From Buddleja alternifolia (Eukaryota; Streptophyta; Magnoliopsida; Lamiales; Scrophulariaceae), in the NCBI GenBank assembly GCA_019426215.1, contig CM033395.1:16482569-16546568 (forward strand): a stretch of DNA of 64,000 nt. Reading direction: 5' to 3'. Below, one piece after another: positions 1-12,278 of this stretch. Position 1 is the first letter of the stretch; each line of letters opens with the position of its first letter. A program made the position numbers and the translations under genes. Below the pieces are notes generated by a model. That model searched no databases, had not been told where the DNA came from, and saw only the letters and a program-made list of their open reading frames with translations.

Positions 1-2289
1 AATAAATAGACTATTATCAAGTGTTCTGCAACCTAAATTTGTTAAGAAAAATTGTGGCGCACAAGAGGAAGCATTATGAATGCCACTTAAAATTCAAAAT
101 GTGTTTTTGAGTTATTTTTAAAACAATTGTGATGAGTGTGAGCTAATCAATAGAGATATGCAAAAGACACTCATTACATGATATACTCTATTTTAAATAA
201 AGCACTTGTTAGACATTTGTTCAACAATATAATTTGTCCATTTTTCCTGAGAGAGACCTTTATGTTATGAGTTGCTTAATGCTTACTTCCAGATGAAATT
301 GATTTAAAATATAATTTCTTTTGCTTCTCTTTCTCGACGTGTGAGGTTAGAAAGAAGACTAGGCTAGTTAGAGGAGGTCTATTGGCTTACTCGCTAAGGT
401 CAACCTCCTTTTATAAATTTGGCATGTGAGAGAAGGATGACTATGCTAGCTAGAGGAGGCCTATTGGCTTACTCGCTAAAGTTGACTCCCCTTTATAAGA
501 TGTTCTAGCGGGAAAGCTTGCTGGGAAACAAAAGGATGCTATTTATCCTCTAGAGTTAGTCCACTTAAATGAGTGTGGACTTATGAATGTAAGTCACTGA
601 TGGCTTCTATTTTCCACTGTTTCGCGCTATGAGTTAGTACATCCACTATCTCACTAGTCAGGAGCACTTAATCATTGTTAGCAACTCTTGACGAAGAGTA
701 GAGACCAAGTGGAGTTCAAAACTAATGTTAAATATACTAATGGCTAGCGAGATGACATGTCTAATTAGTTTGTATAAATTCCGCGGAAAATAAAGTTGCT
801 AGATGATTCAAAAAGCTAAGCAGCTAAATGAGCTTGCGATAAGTGATGAATCAAAAACTTTTAGAAAGCTATATTTTTCATGGCGTAAATGATTTGAATC
901 TCATAAGGAAGTGTAATTAGCATTGCAGCCTATATTATGAAATATGTGTCTTCAGAGTCAATGCCCCATTATATGCATTTTGGCATGGCAGCAAGCCAAT
1001 TTCAAGGTTTTGCTCCCTCCTTAGACAAGGTATATTTTTCACTTGGTGAAGATTACCTTAACGGAGGCATGACATAGACTAAGTCGCACATTGCAAATTT
1101 TCTCAAAGTGAAAATTGTGAGAATAATTGAAGTCAAAGAGAGCTAGAGCTATATGAGCTACAAGGTCTACAAGGAGACACTCATTTATCTAGCAAGGGTG
1201 TAGTTTCTTAATCTCATCCAACGAATGCTAAGATAATGAGAGCGACCCTAAAGTCAATGGGAGTGTCTCACTTGATGTCTACTCTCAAAATTCATAGAGT
1301 AAGAAGGATAGAACAAGAATCATTCCCCAGATTGAGTGGGATTCCTTCTCATGTACTTATGTGGAAGGTTAATGAGTACCTTAGAACATTTGACTTCACT
1401 TAGGTCTTTAGTGGATAACTACCATGAAGAAAAAAGACTAATGACTAAGAACAAAAATCCTAGCTAGTTGATCTTCAATCTAAATGCAAGACCATTGGAA
1501 CACATGCGATTGCTAGAGGTCAAGTGCAACGTAGATGGACCAATTGACAAAGTTTAAATTGTAGAGATGTTCTCCTTGGTGCTGAGATTTGTCTCTACTC
1601 GCCATACTGTAATGTTAGTTGCCACTGTCATCTTAGTTTGTCCTTGATGTGGAAATTGACATATTAATATGTGGAATGGGTGGTGAGATCTATAGTGATC
1701 TTCCAACGAATTCAAGATGTGGGGCAAGAGCACAAAATTTGTTGCTTGAAAAGCTTTATCAGTGCATTGAATTTCTACCAGGTAGTGATATTATCGATTC
1801 CATCGAGCTATCAACTTGATAGGCTTTATGATAATTGAACTAGATCACTACATATATGTCAATAGTGAGTGGGAGGATTGAGCTCTCATTATGTGATCGA
1901 TAACGTGATGGCTAAAAATGACATGGAGATGTGGCCACTGCAAAGTGGTTGTCCTTTATACTCAAGAGAAGGACGTGTGAGAAGTAGGATTCACACATGG
2001 TGTTGAAGTACCGAGGTTTTTCTAAGAAACTTTTAAGTTTTCTTTAAAGTAATTGAGGTGTACATCATGCTCATCCTATTAACACTCCATGGTCAAGGAT
2101 TGTACTCTTAATCAAAGAGAGATGCCTAAACCTAAAAGAAGTAAAAGAAATGTGTAGTTAAAGCGCTGTAGAAAGTTTGATGTACACTTTGTGTGTGATC
2201 ACTAGTCTGTGCTTAGTAGTTAGAGTGGTGAGTGGATGTCAAAGTCTTCCTTGATGCCAATATTGAGGTTTAATCAAGAGAATACTTAG
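1..2289. other. Gene-free, decayed repeat-like DNA
   Basis: No reading frame longer than about 60 codons and no recognisable domain is seen on either strand. Because a copia RNase H remnant follows directly downstream on the plus strand, this stretch is probably the older, heavily mutated body of the same copia element, but I could not align any integrase or reverse transcriptase motif to it. Confidence 0.4.
371..535. repeat. Two-copy direct repeat, period 82 bp
   Basis: A block beginning GAGGAGGTCTATTGGCTTAC at 371 recurs at 453 as GAGGAGGCCTATTGGCTTAC. The similarity continues through the following sequence to the shared CCTTTTATAA-type stretch. The copies differ at several positions, so the duplication is not recent. 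Confidence 0.6.
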
Positions 2290-2700
2290 ATATCTTATTA
2301 GATTGGTCTAAGATGATGTGGATGCTTTTTGTGATGCGCATTGTCGCGCACATTTGTGCGATTACTCTTATCTGTTTGATAATAGAGCCACTTTGATGTA
2401 TGCTTTGGGCGCCAAGTATTGTTGGAGGACCAAGCATAACCATACCCAAATATAACTCCACTGATGAGGATATTGTGCATATTTGAAATGTTCTCAGGTA
2501 TGTTTCTACGAGCGCTGTGGTCGCTCATTCTTTTACCGAGCCTTTGTATGGAGAGATGCTCCAAAGGCAAGTTAAGGATTTAGTAGAATTTAGTGGATTG
2601 GACTTTGAGAACATATATCAATTGATGAGACATCTTTGTGATTCTCAATCTTATGTTGGTACTGGGTCTGCGAGATGTGAGAATGTCACTAGGCTTTGAT
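2290..2700 (+). pseudogene. Ty1/copia RNase H C-terminal remnant
   Basis: Reading across frames, the stretch near 2395-2440 gives LMYALGAKYCWRTKH, which resembles the copia RNase H segment before the conserved TKH(I) motif. The stretch near 2500-2590 gives STSAVVAHSFTEPLYGEML, matching the family's usual ending in which VADPLTKPL is followed by a residue run before the pol stop. The two pieces lie in different frames and are separated by stops, so this is a pseudogene. The family assignment rests on motif order only. A 60-codon frame at 2517-2699 covers the second piece. Confidence 0.55.
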
Positions 2701-4160
2701 TGGCCCTTTCACACGGGCAATCACCCTGGTGTTGAGATAGCGAGCAGGATGAGACTTAAAGATTGTTCGCATTAGTAAAAGGTATGCGAATAGATCACCT
2801 TCATGCTTGGAAGGCTAATATATATAATTTATAGTAGCCTTAGCATAGAGGCTAAGATGAGATCATACTTGATCGATTATGAAGTATGTCCAAACTTCAT
2901 AAAAGCCTGATTATAGCTGAATGTGCTAACTACTAGAAGTTATTGAGAGTGACTATCTAGTGGTGCGCAAGTCAGACGCTTTGATAGAGACTGGACTAAG
3001 GTTCGTATGATGTTTAGAGTGTGATATACCCAAATCGAGTGGGAACTCCATCATAACATGTAATCATACACATGTGCTTTGCGACCTCCTAAGAGAAGTG
3101 ACTGAATGGGTCCCTACTTCGTCATTGTGTGAGTCCTTATTTTTCTTGTACCCTTTGGGACTGTGGAACGTGTCATGAGGTGTAAGATTGATGACGCTAC
3201 TTTAGCATGATTTCCAATGGCCATGGATGATTCGATCTGTCGGAGCATGTCTAGGAAAGCTGTCAAGTCCAAGCTAATTGGTATGAGAGGCCGAGGAAGA
3301 ACTAATTTGGTAACGCACTTATGTTCCATGGTTCATTGCCCAGGTGACTATGCCGGAATATGTCTGACTAGTCATGAAGATAGATACATATTTGAGAGAG
3401 TCAAGCATGCTCTATTTATTGTACATAGTGGGATCAAAGATGCTTGATCTGGTGTGACCATATAGTTTGGGGTACACAGCGAGTTTCTCTCAGAGTTGTA
3501 GGGTTATATTAGTTAGGTGATAACTTAATATAACTCTCCTCACTCGTTCCTTTCTCGCTTGGTCGCACGCCTTATTCCCTGTATGGAAGAAGGGATGTGA
3601 GATTGAGAAGTTTAAGAAGATGAGATTCGAAGAGATTGAGTCAATATGTATGAGTGGGAGATGTAGAAAATTGGGTCGGGTTTGGACTCTTGATCCAATT
3701 GACATCCATATTTGAGTTAGATTTAATGCCATATTTGGTGGCATTAGAATCCTGAATAGATAGGACTCTTCCTTGTGTAGGAAATCTGATATTTATATCA
3801 GATCCCTCTCATCTTGGGATTACAATTGATATCAAGTATTTTCTCCCAAAAACTCTCTCTCTCTTCTCTCCCTACGTTCTCTATTCTCTCTCAATCCCTT
3901 TCTGGAGAATCACCAAGTCTCCATGAGTTTAAGATGTGCAAATACAAGTGGATTGCTCTAGTAGTTAATCCACCACGGCGAGTAAAGTGAAAACATGATC
4001 GTGATTCAATCAAAGAAGTCTTGTAGACAAGTTAGATTCAGGACGTATGGATCGACGAATTTTCGCTGCTTTTATAGATAAATCGATCAAATCTTCTTTA
4101 TGTACTGAGATGTGGATTTAATTTCTTACAATATGTTTTATAGATTAGTTTTAACATATC
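2701..4160 (+). repeat. Probable LTR-like tail of the decayed copia element
   Basis: This follows the RNase H remnant, has no conserved coding, and ends in a segment (3780-4080) typical of copia LTR 3' parts: a pyrimidine-rich CTCTCTCTCTTCTCTCC tract followed by a sequence ending TTTTCGCTGCTTTTATAG. I could not fix a TG...CA boundary or a target duplication, so the limits are approximate. Confidence 0.35.
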
Positions 4161-5240
4161 CAAAAAATAGGACTCATTCAACTATCGTCAAACACGAGTA
4201 AAACATGCATCGTATTTCATCAACCAGCTTTTCAACAATCTTTAACAATCTCACAGTCTCTCTGATGAATGAAAGAATTCGAAACTCTTCAATACCGGTG
4301 GAGTGCGAACATTCTTTTATAATCTCTATGTTCCCCCAAAAACAAAAACTGGATATAACTCCTCCATATATTTGACCAATTAATATGACTACTCTTGTCA
4401 TTGCAATTACATGTAAATAATCTGATCAGTATTCAAAAAATCTAACTGAAAATTTGTCTGATAACATGATAAAGGTTTGGTATTTAACTTTTATTGAACA
4501 ATCAAAATTTAGTTGAACTACTAAACAGTTTGCTTTCATATCGTAACAAAATAGAGCAATTATTGCGTAATACTAAAATATTATACGTACCTATTAATTC
4601 TTGCCGCTTCCTTTAACAACATTATCTAAGATAGAGATGCTTTGCTTATACAGATTATATTGACGCTATTTGGCAGCATCCATCTTGATAATAACAGTCA
4701 AATTAACTAACTCTTTTTTTTTTTTAATTTCATTTATATACTTTTTAAATTTTAGACGAAAGGGAATACCTTGACCCGAAAAATTTGGGTCGATAGCTTT
4801 TAAGCATGGGCCACACAGACCCCAAAGACTCTAAATAAGGAGAAAAATCACAACTTTTTACATCTTGAAATTGAACCAATAACCTTCCATATAAAAGTAA
4901 AAATTGATACCACTAAGTTAGCAAGTCTTGGGTAGTTAACTCACTCTTTGAATAATAAATTCATGAAAGTTATATACAAATAAAGCCAATAACTTAATTG
5001 CATCAAAAAACAAAAAGCCAATAACTTAAGGCCATATATGGGCCCTGGCTCAAATCAAAGAGCCGGCAGAATGACCCAGCCTCCTTATTGCCGGCCCAAA
5101 ACATTCCCCACTTGTGTTTCCTAGCTCTTCAAATTGACGCATTCTTGGTTTCTCCTACTATCTTCACTTTTGCTTCTTCTACATTCAGCCACTACACATA
5201 TCTTCACTAGTTCTTTATTATTACCAAATTCGACACAACA
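4161..5240. other. Upstream region of the kinase gene
   Basis: AT-rich sequence with no coding frame. A TATAAAAG motif lies at about 4891, some 350 bp before the start codon, and the last 200 bp are pyrimidine-rich as expected of a plant 5' UTR. No transposon termini were recognised here. The promoter itself cannot be placed by eye. Confidence 0.4.
5032..5041. promoter_or_regulatory. CArG-box-like motif
   Basis: CCATATATGG is a perfect CC(A/T)6GG palindrome about 200 bp upstream of the kinase start codon. CArG boxes are MADS-domain factor sites, but a 10-bp match in AT-rich DNA can occur by chance. Confidence 0.3.
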
Positions 5241-8200
5241 ATGGAAATATATGTTGATGACATAGTTGACCACCTTGAAACTCTGAGCCCTGTCTCCACT
5301 ACGAGCACTGCCACGACTGCCAATGATGTGCAAGTCAAGTGTGCTAGAAGTTCAACGTCTGAAATCACTTCTAGTGTTGCTTCAATTTATATCGGCTCCA
5401 GTTCACCTTCTAGCCCTGAAGACGACACAATTCTCAAGCAGGGTGTCGGTCCTAATGGCCCTAACACCACGAGTTTAGCGTCTAACACCGACAACATCAT
5501 GACTCTCAACGATGTAGAATTCAAGTTTATAACAAATTTAGACTCACAAACTACTTCAAGAATGACTTCATCATGCATTGAGTCTGATACACGCTCTGGT
5601 GCTGACCTCGATAGAGACGTCAATCGTCGTGTATCAAAAGTCACAAAGCTCATCCTTGATGACTTTTACTTCGTTCGGAGGCTAGGGGGTGGCGACATAG
5701 GCACCGTGTACCTAGTGGAGCTCAAAGGCTCTAGAGGGAGCATGTTTGCAGCTAAGGTGATGGACAAAGAAGAGTTGGCTTATAGGAACAAAGAGAGTAG
5801 GGCAGGGATAGAGAGGGAAATACTTGAAATGTTGGACCACCCATTTTTGCCCTCCCTCTATGCAACATTGGATTGTCCTAAGTGGTCCTGTTTGTTGACC
5901 GAGTTTTGTCCCGGCGGTGACCTTCACGTTCTCCGGCAGCACCAACCGGAGAGGAGGTTTAATGAAGATGTGGTCCGGTTAGTACTTTTAAATTTAATTC
6001 TTAATTTCTGTATATTATCCCTTAAATATTATTCTTATTGCCAAAAATGGAAAAGTATATAAATTTCATATAGGTCGATGTAACATAATACAAAAATAGC
6101 CAAGAGTACTGCATGATACAGATTTATCACTGGAAAATAATTGGAATTTGTTCATTTCTTTTGGGTCCTTTGCATATATGGCCCATACGGTAAACCTTGC
6201 TAAGTATTGCAAACAAAATTGTTAAATGCCTGTCACATCATTAACTGCTCATACAAATAGACCGAACCTTAATTCTTAGGCTCAGTATGTTTATATTTTA
6301 TAGATTATCAAAAAATAAAAATCCAAAAAATAAAAATACACCTTCAAGTCAAATTTTACAAAAAGTATCAAAATTTTAAATTAAACTACACATTCCCCTA
6401 TATAATTACCATTATTTCATCCTTTCAGTCGGTCCATACTCTCTTTCTTCATTAATTATACTACCGTACTATCTAACCTATTCTCTTTCTTACATTATCA
6501 TACTTTACATAATAAAAATTCATATTAAATTATTACATACATTTGAATTATTATAATTAATTATTATTCCGATCTTTTTCCACTATCATCACGACGCTAA
6601 TAACTGACTCAATTGTTTCACATATCAAATCTTAATTAAAAATCAACTTTATATCACATCTATATTATTCCCAACCAATTTCTAAAAATATTTTCAAACA
6701 AGGCAAAAAAATTAATATTTTCACACAAATTTCTATAATACACATTTTTCAAATAAAACTCAGAATTTATTTTCGAAAATACAACCATACGGAGCCTTAG
6801 TATTTAGAAATGGGATAAATATTATATATCTTAGGGCAATTTGGAAATTCCATTTAATTAATTTGAAATTAGGGAAAATTACTAAAAAAAACCTTAAAAC
6901 AAATTTTTATATCAAAAAAATCCATGAAAATATTTTTCTATCCAAAAAATCCATTCCACCACCTTTTCATTCTAAAAGCCCAAGATTAAGGGTTAAAAAA
7001 TATATGAACTTAATTATCCCTAGCCTTCTAAACTAAAAATCTAATCAATTGTAGTTTTATAAAATAATTTATTTATCTAACAATTTCATATTAATAATAG
7101 TTTTAATTTTAAATATTTTGATTTTTAATCTTCTTAAAAGTAATTAAAAATATTTTTTTAGGTAATTATCATAGTAAAATAAAAAATAAACCATATAAAA
7201 ATATTTAAAATGTTTAATGTTAAAAGTAAAAATTTGTATTATTCAAATTATCAATTTGAAGTTTTAAACCAAAAAAAAATCGAAAAAAAAGATCAATTGA
7301 TCAATTTCTAATTTAATAAATGAAGGGTAGTTTAGTCAAAATAGTTTTTAATATTAACTTTTTGGCTTTTTTGAATGAAGAGCCTGTAGAGTGGGTTTTT
7401 GAGATAGAAAAATATTTTCATGGGTTTTTTGGATATAAAAATTTATTTTAGGGGTGTTTTACTAATTTTCCCTTGAAATTATAGACAATTGAGGGGCAAC
7501 CCGACTCACTTTGGATCTTCTATATTGATTTTTTATTTCATCTTATTTTCCATATTACAAATGCACCTCAAACATATTAAATAACATTTATAATTATTTG
7601 TTGTATCTATAATATTGACTACAAAATGAAAGCATCAATATAGGAATAGGAGCCGAATTGGACGACAGAAATCATTAATCGCTGTCTCTAATATATTCAT
7701 AAGCTACAATAATTGTATGAGCAAGCAAGCAATAATATTAGTTCTTATTGGATATAATCAATCAGGTTCTACGCATCAGAGGTGGTGGTTGCTCTTGAAT
7801 ACCTACACATGCTTGGTGTAGTTTATCGTGATCTAAAGCCCGAAAATGTCCTTGTAAGATCAGATGGTCACGTTATGTTGACTGATTTTGACCTCTCCCT
7901 AAAATGTGATAACTCAACATTAACAGCACAACTCGTGTTCGATCAGTCTGAATCAGAAACTCATCGCTCAATCGACAATCACAAGATAAATTCGACACGA
8001 TTTTCTATCTCATCATGCATATTACCAAGTTTTGTCATACCGCGCGTGTCTTGCCTCCAACCTGGACCAAGACGGAGGAAGAAAGGGCGTGGACATCGTG
8101 AGACCCTGAAGATAGTAGCAGAGCCCACTGATGCTCGATCGATGTCATTTGTCGGGACCCATGAGTACTTGGCCCCGGAAATCGTGTCGGGGGAAGGGCA

Positions 8201-8576
8201 TGGCAATGCGGTGGATTGGTGGACACTAGGGATCTTCATATATGAACTTTTCTATGGGGTGACACCCTTTAGGGGGATGGACAATGAGTTTACCCTGGCT
8301 AACATTGTAGCTCGGGGGCTTGAATTTCCGAAGGAGCCTGTGGTTGCAGCCTCGGCTAAGGATTTGATCATTGAGCTATTGAACAAAGATCCTAGCAAGA
8401 GAATGGGGTCTTTGATGGGGGCTACTGCAATCAAGCATCATCCATTCTTTGAGGGGGTAAATTGGGCACTTTTGAGATGCACAAAACCACCATATATCCC
8501 GAGACCTTATAATCCTAAGGACCTGGTTTCATCTAATAATGATCATTTTGATAGCAAAATTGTAGATTACTATTAG
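5241..8576 (+). CDS. AGC VIIIa serine/threonine protein kinase, two exons
   Basis: Exons are 5241-5977 and 7766-8576; together they encode 515 residues. The intron begins GTTAGTA and ends ATCAG, splitting an Arg codon CG|G, and the join restores the conserved stretch leading into ALEYLHMLG. The kinase domain starts near residue 142. The glycine loop [11 protein letters not shown] is at 148-158, the ATP lysine in AAK is at 172, the catalytic loop YRDLKPEN is at 266-273, and DFD replaces DFG at 286-288, the hallmark of plant AGC VIII kinases. An insertion of about 85 residues, basic at its end (RRRKKGRG), precedes [12 protein letters not shown] near 373-384. This matches the D6PK/PINOID/AGC1 group, which acts at the plasma membrane on auxin carriers and related targets. 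The N-terminal 140 residues are Ser/Thr-rich and not conserved. The C-terminus ends DYY rather than a clear FxxF motif. The frame is intact, so the gene is probably functional; the exact subfamily member is uncertain. Confidence 0.93.
6872..7472. mobile_element. Mutator-like MITE inside the kinase intron
   Basis: The element starts GGGAAAATTACTAAAA and ends with the reverse complement TTTTACTAATTTTCCC. Similarity of the two arms continues for roughly 150 bp with mismatches. It is flanked by a perfect 9-bp direct repeat TTGAAATTA (6863-6871 and 7473-7481), the target-site size of Mutator-like elements. It has no coding capacity, is AT-rich and is 601 bp long. It lies wholly within the intron and leaves both splice sites untouched. 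Confidence 0.85.
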
Positions 8577-9172
8577 AGATTTCTGCGTGCATTTATTTCT
8601 TTTACTTGTAAAATTAAATATTCAATTTTTACTTCAATTGTGTATTTTTATGAGGAAAAATATTTTTTTCATATCATCATAATGGTAATGTGGATTAATT
8701 ATGGATTTCGGAGTGCATTTATTTTTAGTTTAAAATTCATAAACTTATTGTTTTTCTGAGTGCATTGATAAAAATTTAAAGAATCTTATTTACTGTAAAT
8801 CGATACAATTGATTTTTTGAACCAAAATCAAATAAATAAAACATAAAGAAGATAAATAACAAACAAATAAAGAGAGTTTGGGGAAATAAGGAAAATGAAC
8901 GTGTTAGGAGATGAATTATGAAATATTGGAAGAGAGAAAATGCGAGACGGAGGAAAAGAAGTTACTTGGGACACTTGTCAAAAGTTTATATGTAATGGTT
9001 GTTAGTTGTTACACCAAAATTTGACGGGTTGAATATGCAAGTCAAATCTTCTGTTACACTTTCTGTTACACGCACATATGAATGACAAATGTAGGCGGTT
9101 AGGATATGCAGAGAGAAAATCATGTAATGGGAGAAAAAATCTAAAATTTTTATCTTTACATCCTAACCGCCC
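8577..9172. other. 3' flank of the kinase with a dispersed-repeat copy
   Basis: The first 250 bp are AT-rich and presumably hold the 3' UTR; no single polyadenylation signal stands out. From about 8860 to 9000 the sequence resembles 21590-21730: both contain GAACGTG, a purine-rich AGAGAGAAAATRYG block and ACTTGG(G)GACACTTGTCAAA. It is therefore a diverged member of the same repeat family as the element at 21235-21806. Confidence 0.5.
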
Positions 9173-9177
9173 GTGTA

Positions 9178-10880
9178 TGTTGGGAATCCTGGTATCATGC
9201 ACAACGAAAATTTAAAATCAAATCCAGATTCCCAAAGCCAAGATCAATTTATTTGTTCGTTGATTTTAATGAAAAAGATTAATACGAAAACTTACCTTTT
9301 CGCGTATTCAATCAATCCTCGCGAATTTTCATTCAACGGTCCACGTGTCCCGTTTCTAGATTATCACGCATGGAATTGACTCTGAAAATCTCCATCTCTT
9401 TTCTCCAGGGGGGCTAGATGAGAGAGAGAGATGAAGAGAACTTTTTTTCTTTCTTGTATTTCTGATGGAGGAGTTTTTCACGTAATGTTTCTGTGTTCTG
9501 AAAAATGTTATGTTATGTTGTCTTTTTCTAGAGTTGTGTTGGAGGATTAAATAAATCCTCTAACTAAGCCCACCAGTGACACACGCCCATATGGGCTATT
9601 AGACGTCTATTGGGCTAAGTTGACTCAGTCAACTTAGTCCAATTAATTTAACCCTCTAATACTTAATCCAACTAAATATACACAGATTAAATTAATATTC
9701 TGATTAATTAATTAACTAAATAATTAATTAATTTTCATAGTTGACCCAGTAAAAATAATTAATTTAATTATCCATGTTTAATCAAATTAAACAACTAATT
9801 AAATTAATTCGTCCAATTAATTAATTCGTCCTTCCAGAGGACAAATTACCAAAATGCCCTCCAAATACAAATAACGATTTTCCCGTCTATTTCTTTAGTG
9901 CGACTCTCTAGGTTAGTCTCGATTGGCAATGGGAGGATACCAAAGGATGTGGGTGATGTGATACCTAGCCAGCACCATGGCCCCACATCGTAGACCAACC
10001 GAGTACGAAATGACTAAGTCATTACGAACCTCTAGATTATGAATACTGTATGAGTATAAGCCTTTCACCGACGTATCCCGATCGAGTGAGAGTCATGGAA
10101 TATGTCAAAATCACAAGACTCAATGCTATGCTTAGAATCATAGTAACATGAGATTACCGAACTGGCCTTAGTGTCCAACACGAGTTAGTTCATGAGCTCT
10201 AGCCAGAGACTTTAATCTCATTTACCTATGATCGTTTAGGATACTTGTCGTTTACTTTCGAGACAATGAATTCCATTTTGTTAATCAGTTAAGACTGCTA
10301 CTTGCCTATCTAACCGCACTTCGAGGTCAACCCCACCAACGGATGAATTGGATCTAACTACTCTAATGATAGACTTGATGTCACAATCACATCTTCAACG
10401 TGATTACTCAGGTCTAAAGCTCACGCATACTATCTTAATCAATAATCTGATCATTGACAGTCACTGAGTAAAAATCCATGTGATAGGATTACTACGAGCC
10501 GTGTTCGAATACACTAATCTAATTAATGTATCTATGACACAAACTCCCACTATCCTATAGTGTTCGACTGGCACTCCTTGTCAGAGCATGTGTCATACAA
10601 GTTCACAAGAATCACAATGCCCAATTGAGATTCTCCGACTTGTGAACCGTTTACGTGATCAAGTAGCAGACCCTTCTAGTGCCCATCTAATTAACTACTA
10701 TAAGGAGTGGAAGATTTGCCTTGATACACATGGACTAGTTGTTCACTTAAGACTTACAGATGCCATTAAGAATTATATGAACAACTTACTAATGCCTTTA
10801 TATTGATAATAAAGTTGTACAATATAAACAAGTTCCCTATTCTCTAACTCCTCGTTGGCATCGAGGGCACAAACCCAACA
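9178..10880 (-). repeat. Solo copia LTR, 1703 bp, TSD GTGTA
   Basis: On the plus strand it begins TGTTGGGAATCC and ends AAACCCAACA. It is flanked by the perfect 5-bp duplication GTGTA (9173-9177 and 10881-10885), and no PBS or polypurine tract adjoins either end. This is the signature of unequal recombination between two LTRs. Its last kilobase is clearly related to 31800-32827, the 3' LTR of a minus-strand copia element, including the CCAAAGGATGTG block and the ending at TGGCATCGAGGGCACAAACCC. That relationship sets its orientation as minus. Confidence 0.85.
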
Positions 10881-11014
10881 GTGTATACACTTGTCACGCA
10901 TATGTATGTGTAACAGAAGATTCGGATTGCCAAACATGGTTTCTCTAGTCCCCTCTTCTTTGTTTATATGACCTAGTCTCTCATGCTAACTCGCAGGTAT
11001 GTTCTCTTCTTTGT

Positions 11015-11582
11015 TTAGATGCCAACTTCTAATTCTTTGGAGATATGACCTAGTCTCTCGTGCCACATTAGTGCGTTTGCTTGATTATCTCGTTTACGTT
11101 TATTTCTTTGTTGAATATTGAGATTAGAAATTGTTGGGAAAACAGTATAAACTCCATCTTGAAATTTTGATTCCATAATAAGAGACGATTCATAAGACAA
11201 AAATAAAGTTTTATTATGAATCTCAAAACAATAACCCTCTCGATCCAAAATCGAAATCGAGATAATGTTTCTTATTATTTCAGGAACAAAATAAATGGAA
11301 TTTAATACTAAATTTCTATCTCCTATCCCTAAGTAGATAGTCCCTATGGCCTTGGCAGCAACCCATGCTCCATTTCCCATCTGCAGGGTCATGTCCCCTC
11401 TACTTAGCTCCTTGATTCTTGTCATCTCCTGCAAGTTATTGCAGATATGAACTCCACATCCAGTGTCTAGAATCCAAGAAGGATCGTTAACCGAGAAGTT
11501 AACTTCAACAAAGAACGTACCTTGAGCTGGTGGTTCTTTGCAGTTACTTTGCCAGTGCCCAGTCTTCCCACATTTGAAGCAC
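11015..11582 (-). pseudogene. copia zinc knuckle, protease and GAG-pre-integrase remnant
   Basis: After the zinc knuckle the minus strand reads SWILDTGCGVHICNNL (about 11430-11475), the aspartic protease active site in the copia form DTGCxxH. It is followed by the protease fold segment MTLQMGNGAWV and the ALMWHERLGH motif of the GAG-pre-integrase domain near 11050. Coding stops at 11015. A short direct duplication of the sequence coding RLGH (ATGACCTAGTCTCTC at 10969 and 11046) marks the broken end. Confidence 0.75.
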
Positions 11583-12278
11583 TTATCCGATTTGGCCTTT
11601 TTGACACCATCTGTACAGCTTCTTAGTCTTATTCTTCTTCTTGTTACCCTTCTTAGGTTTAGAAGATGAATTCATAAGAAGCACCGGCTTGTCCTTCTTA
11701 ATGGTGCTCTCAGCACTTGTCAACTTGTTCAACAACTCATTTAATGAGGCATTCAAGTTGTTCATGTTGAAGTTGATGATGAATTGGTCATAAGACCTTC
11801 GAAGAGACTGAAGGACAAGGTCGACGCAAAGGTCTCCATCAAGTACCACGTCTAAATAGTTCATCTTATGAATCATCTTAAGGACGTGCTCACTGACAGA
11901 CACACCTTCGCTCATCCTTGCTCCAAACAGTTGCTTCAAGATAGCATACCTCTCTCTCCTAGTTCTAGTAACGTACAGCTTTTCAAGGCGGTTGACAATA
12001 TCCTTTGCCAATATCGTATTCTCATGTTGCTTTTGCAACTGATTTGACATTGTAGCCATGATAAGGCATCTCACTTGGATATTGTCATCCGACCAAAGCC
12101 TAACGTACTCTCTATCCTCATCAGTGCTTTCAGGAGTTATTCCCGGCTGTTCAGCCGTCCGAATGTAGTCCTTCTTTTCATATTGTAGGACAATTTTAAG
12201 GTTTCTTTGCCAATCAGGAAAGTTGGGACCGGTCAGTTTGTTTGTTTCGAGAATTGTATAAAGTGGATTTTTAGCCAT
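11583..12278 (-). pseudogene. copia gag polyprotein (N-terminal part)
   Basis: 231 codons open from ATG. The start MAKNPLYTILETNKLTGPN and the following FPDWQRNL match copia gag proteins, with WQRNLKIVL near residues 23-31 and the coiled helical segment LEKLY...RYAILKQLFGARM near 93-125. The frame ends at the zinc knuckle: the knuckle CFKCGKTGHWQSNC is encoded at about 11540-11585 in another frame, so there is a frameshift. Gag would form the virus-like particle in the cytoplasm. Confidence 0.8.

Noticed and set aside
1..2200. Host gene in the first 2 kb
   Set aside because: No open frame of useful length, no splice-consistent coding and no motif on either strand.
5978..6062. Kinase exon 1 continuing past 5977 to a stop at 6062
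   Set aside because: The conserved [16 protein letters not shown] join is restored only by splicing at GTTAGTA; the read-through residues do not match the family.
9178..10880. 3' LTR of the truncated copia at 10886-15905
   Set aside because: It has its own TSD GTGTA on both sides and a different sequence from the 14054-15905 LTR.
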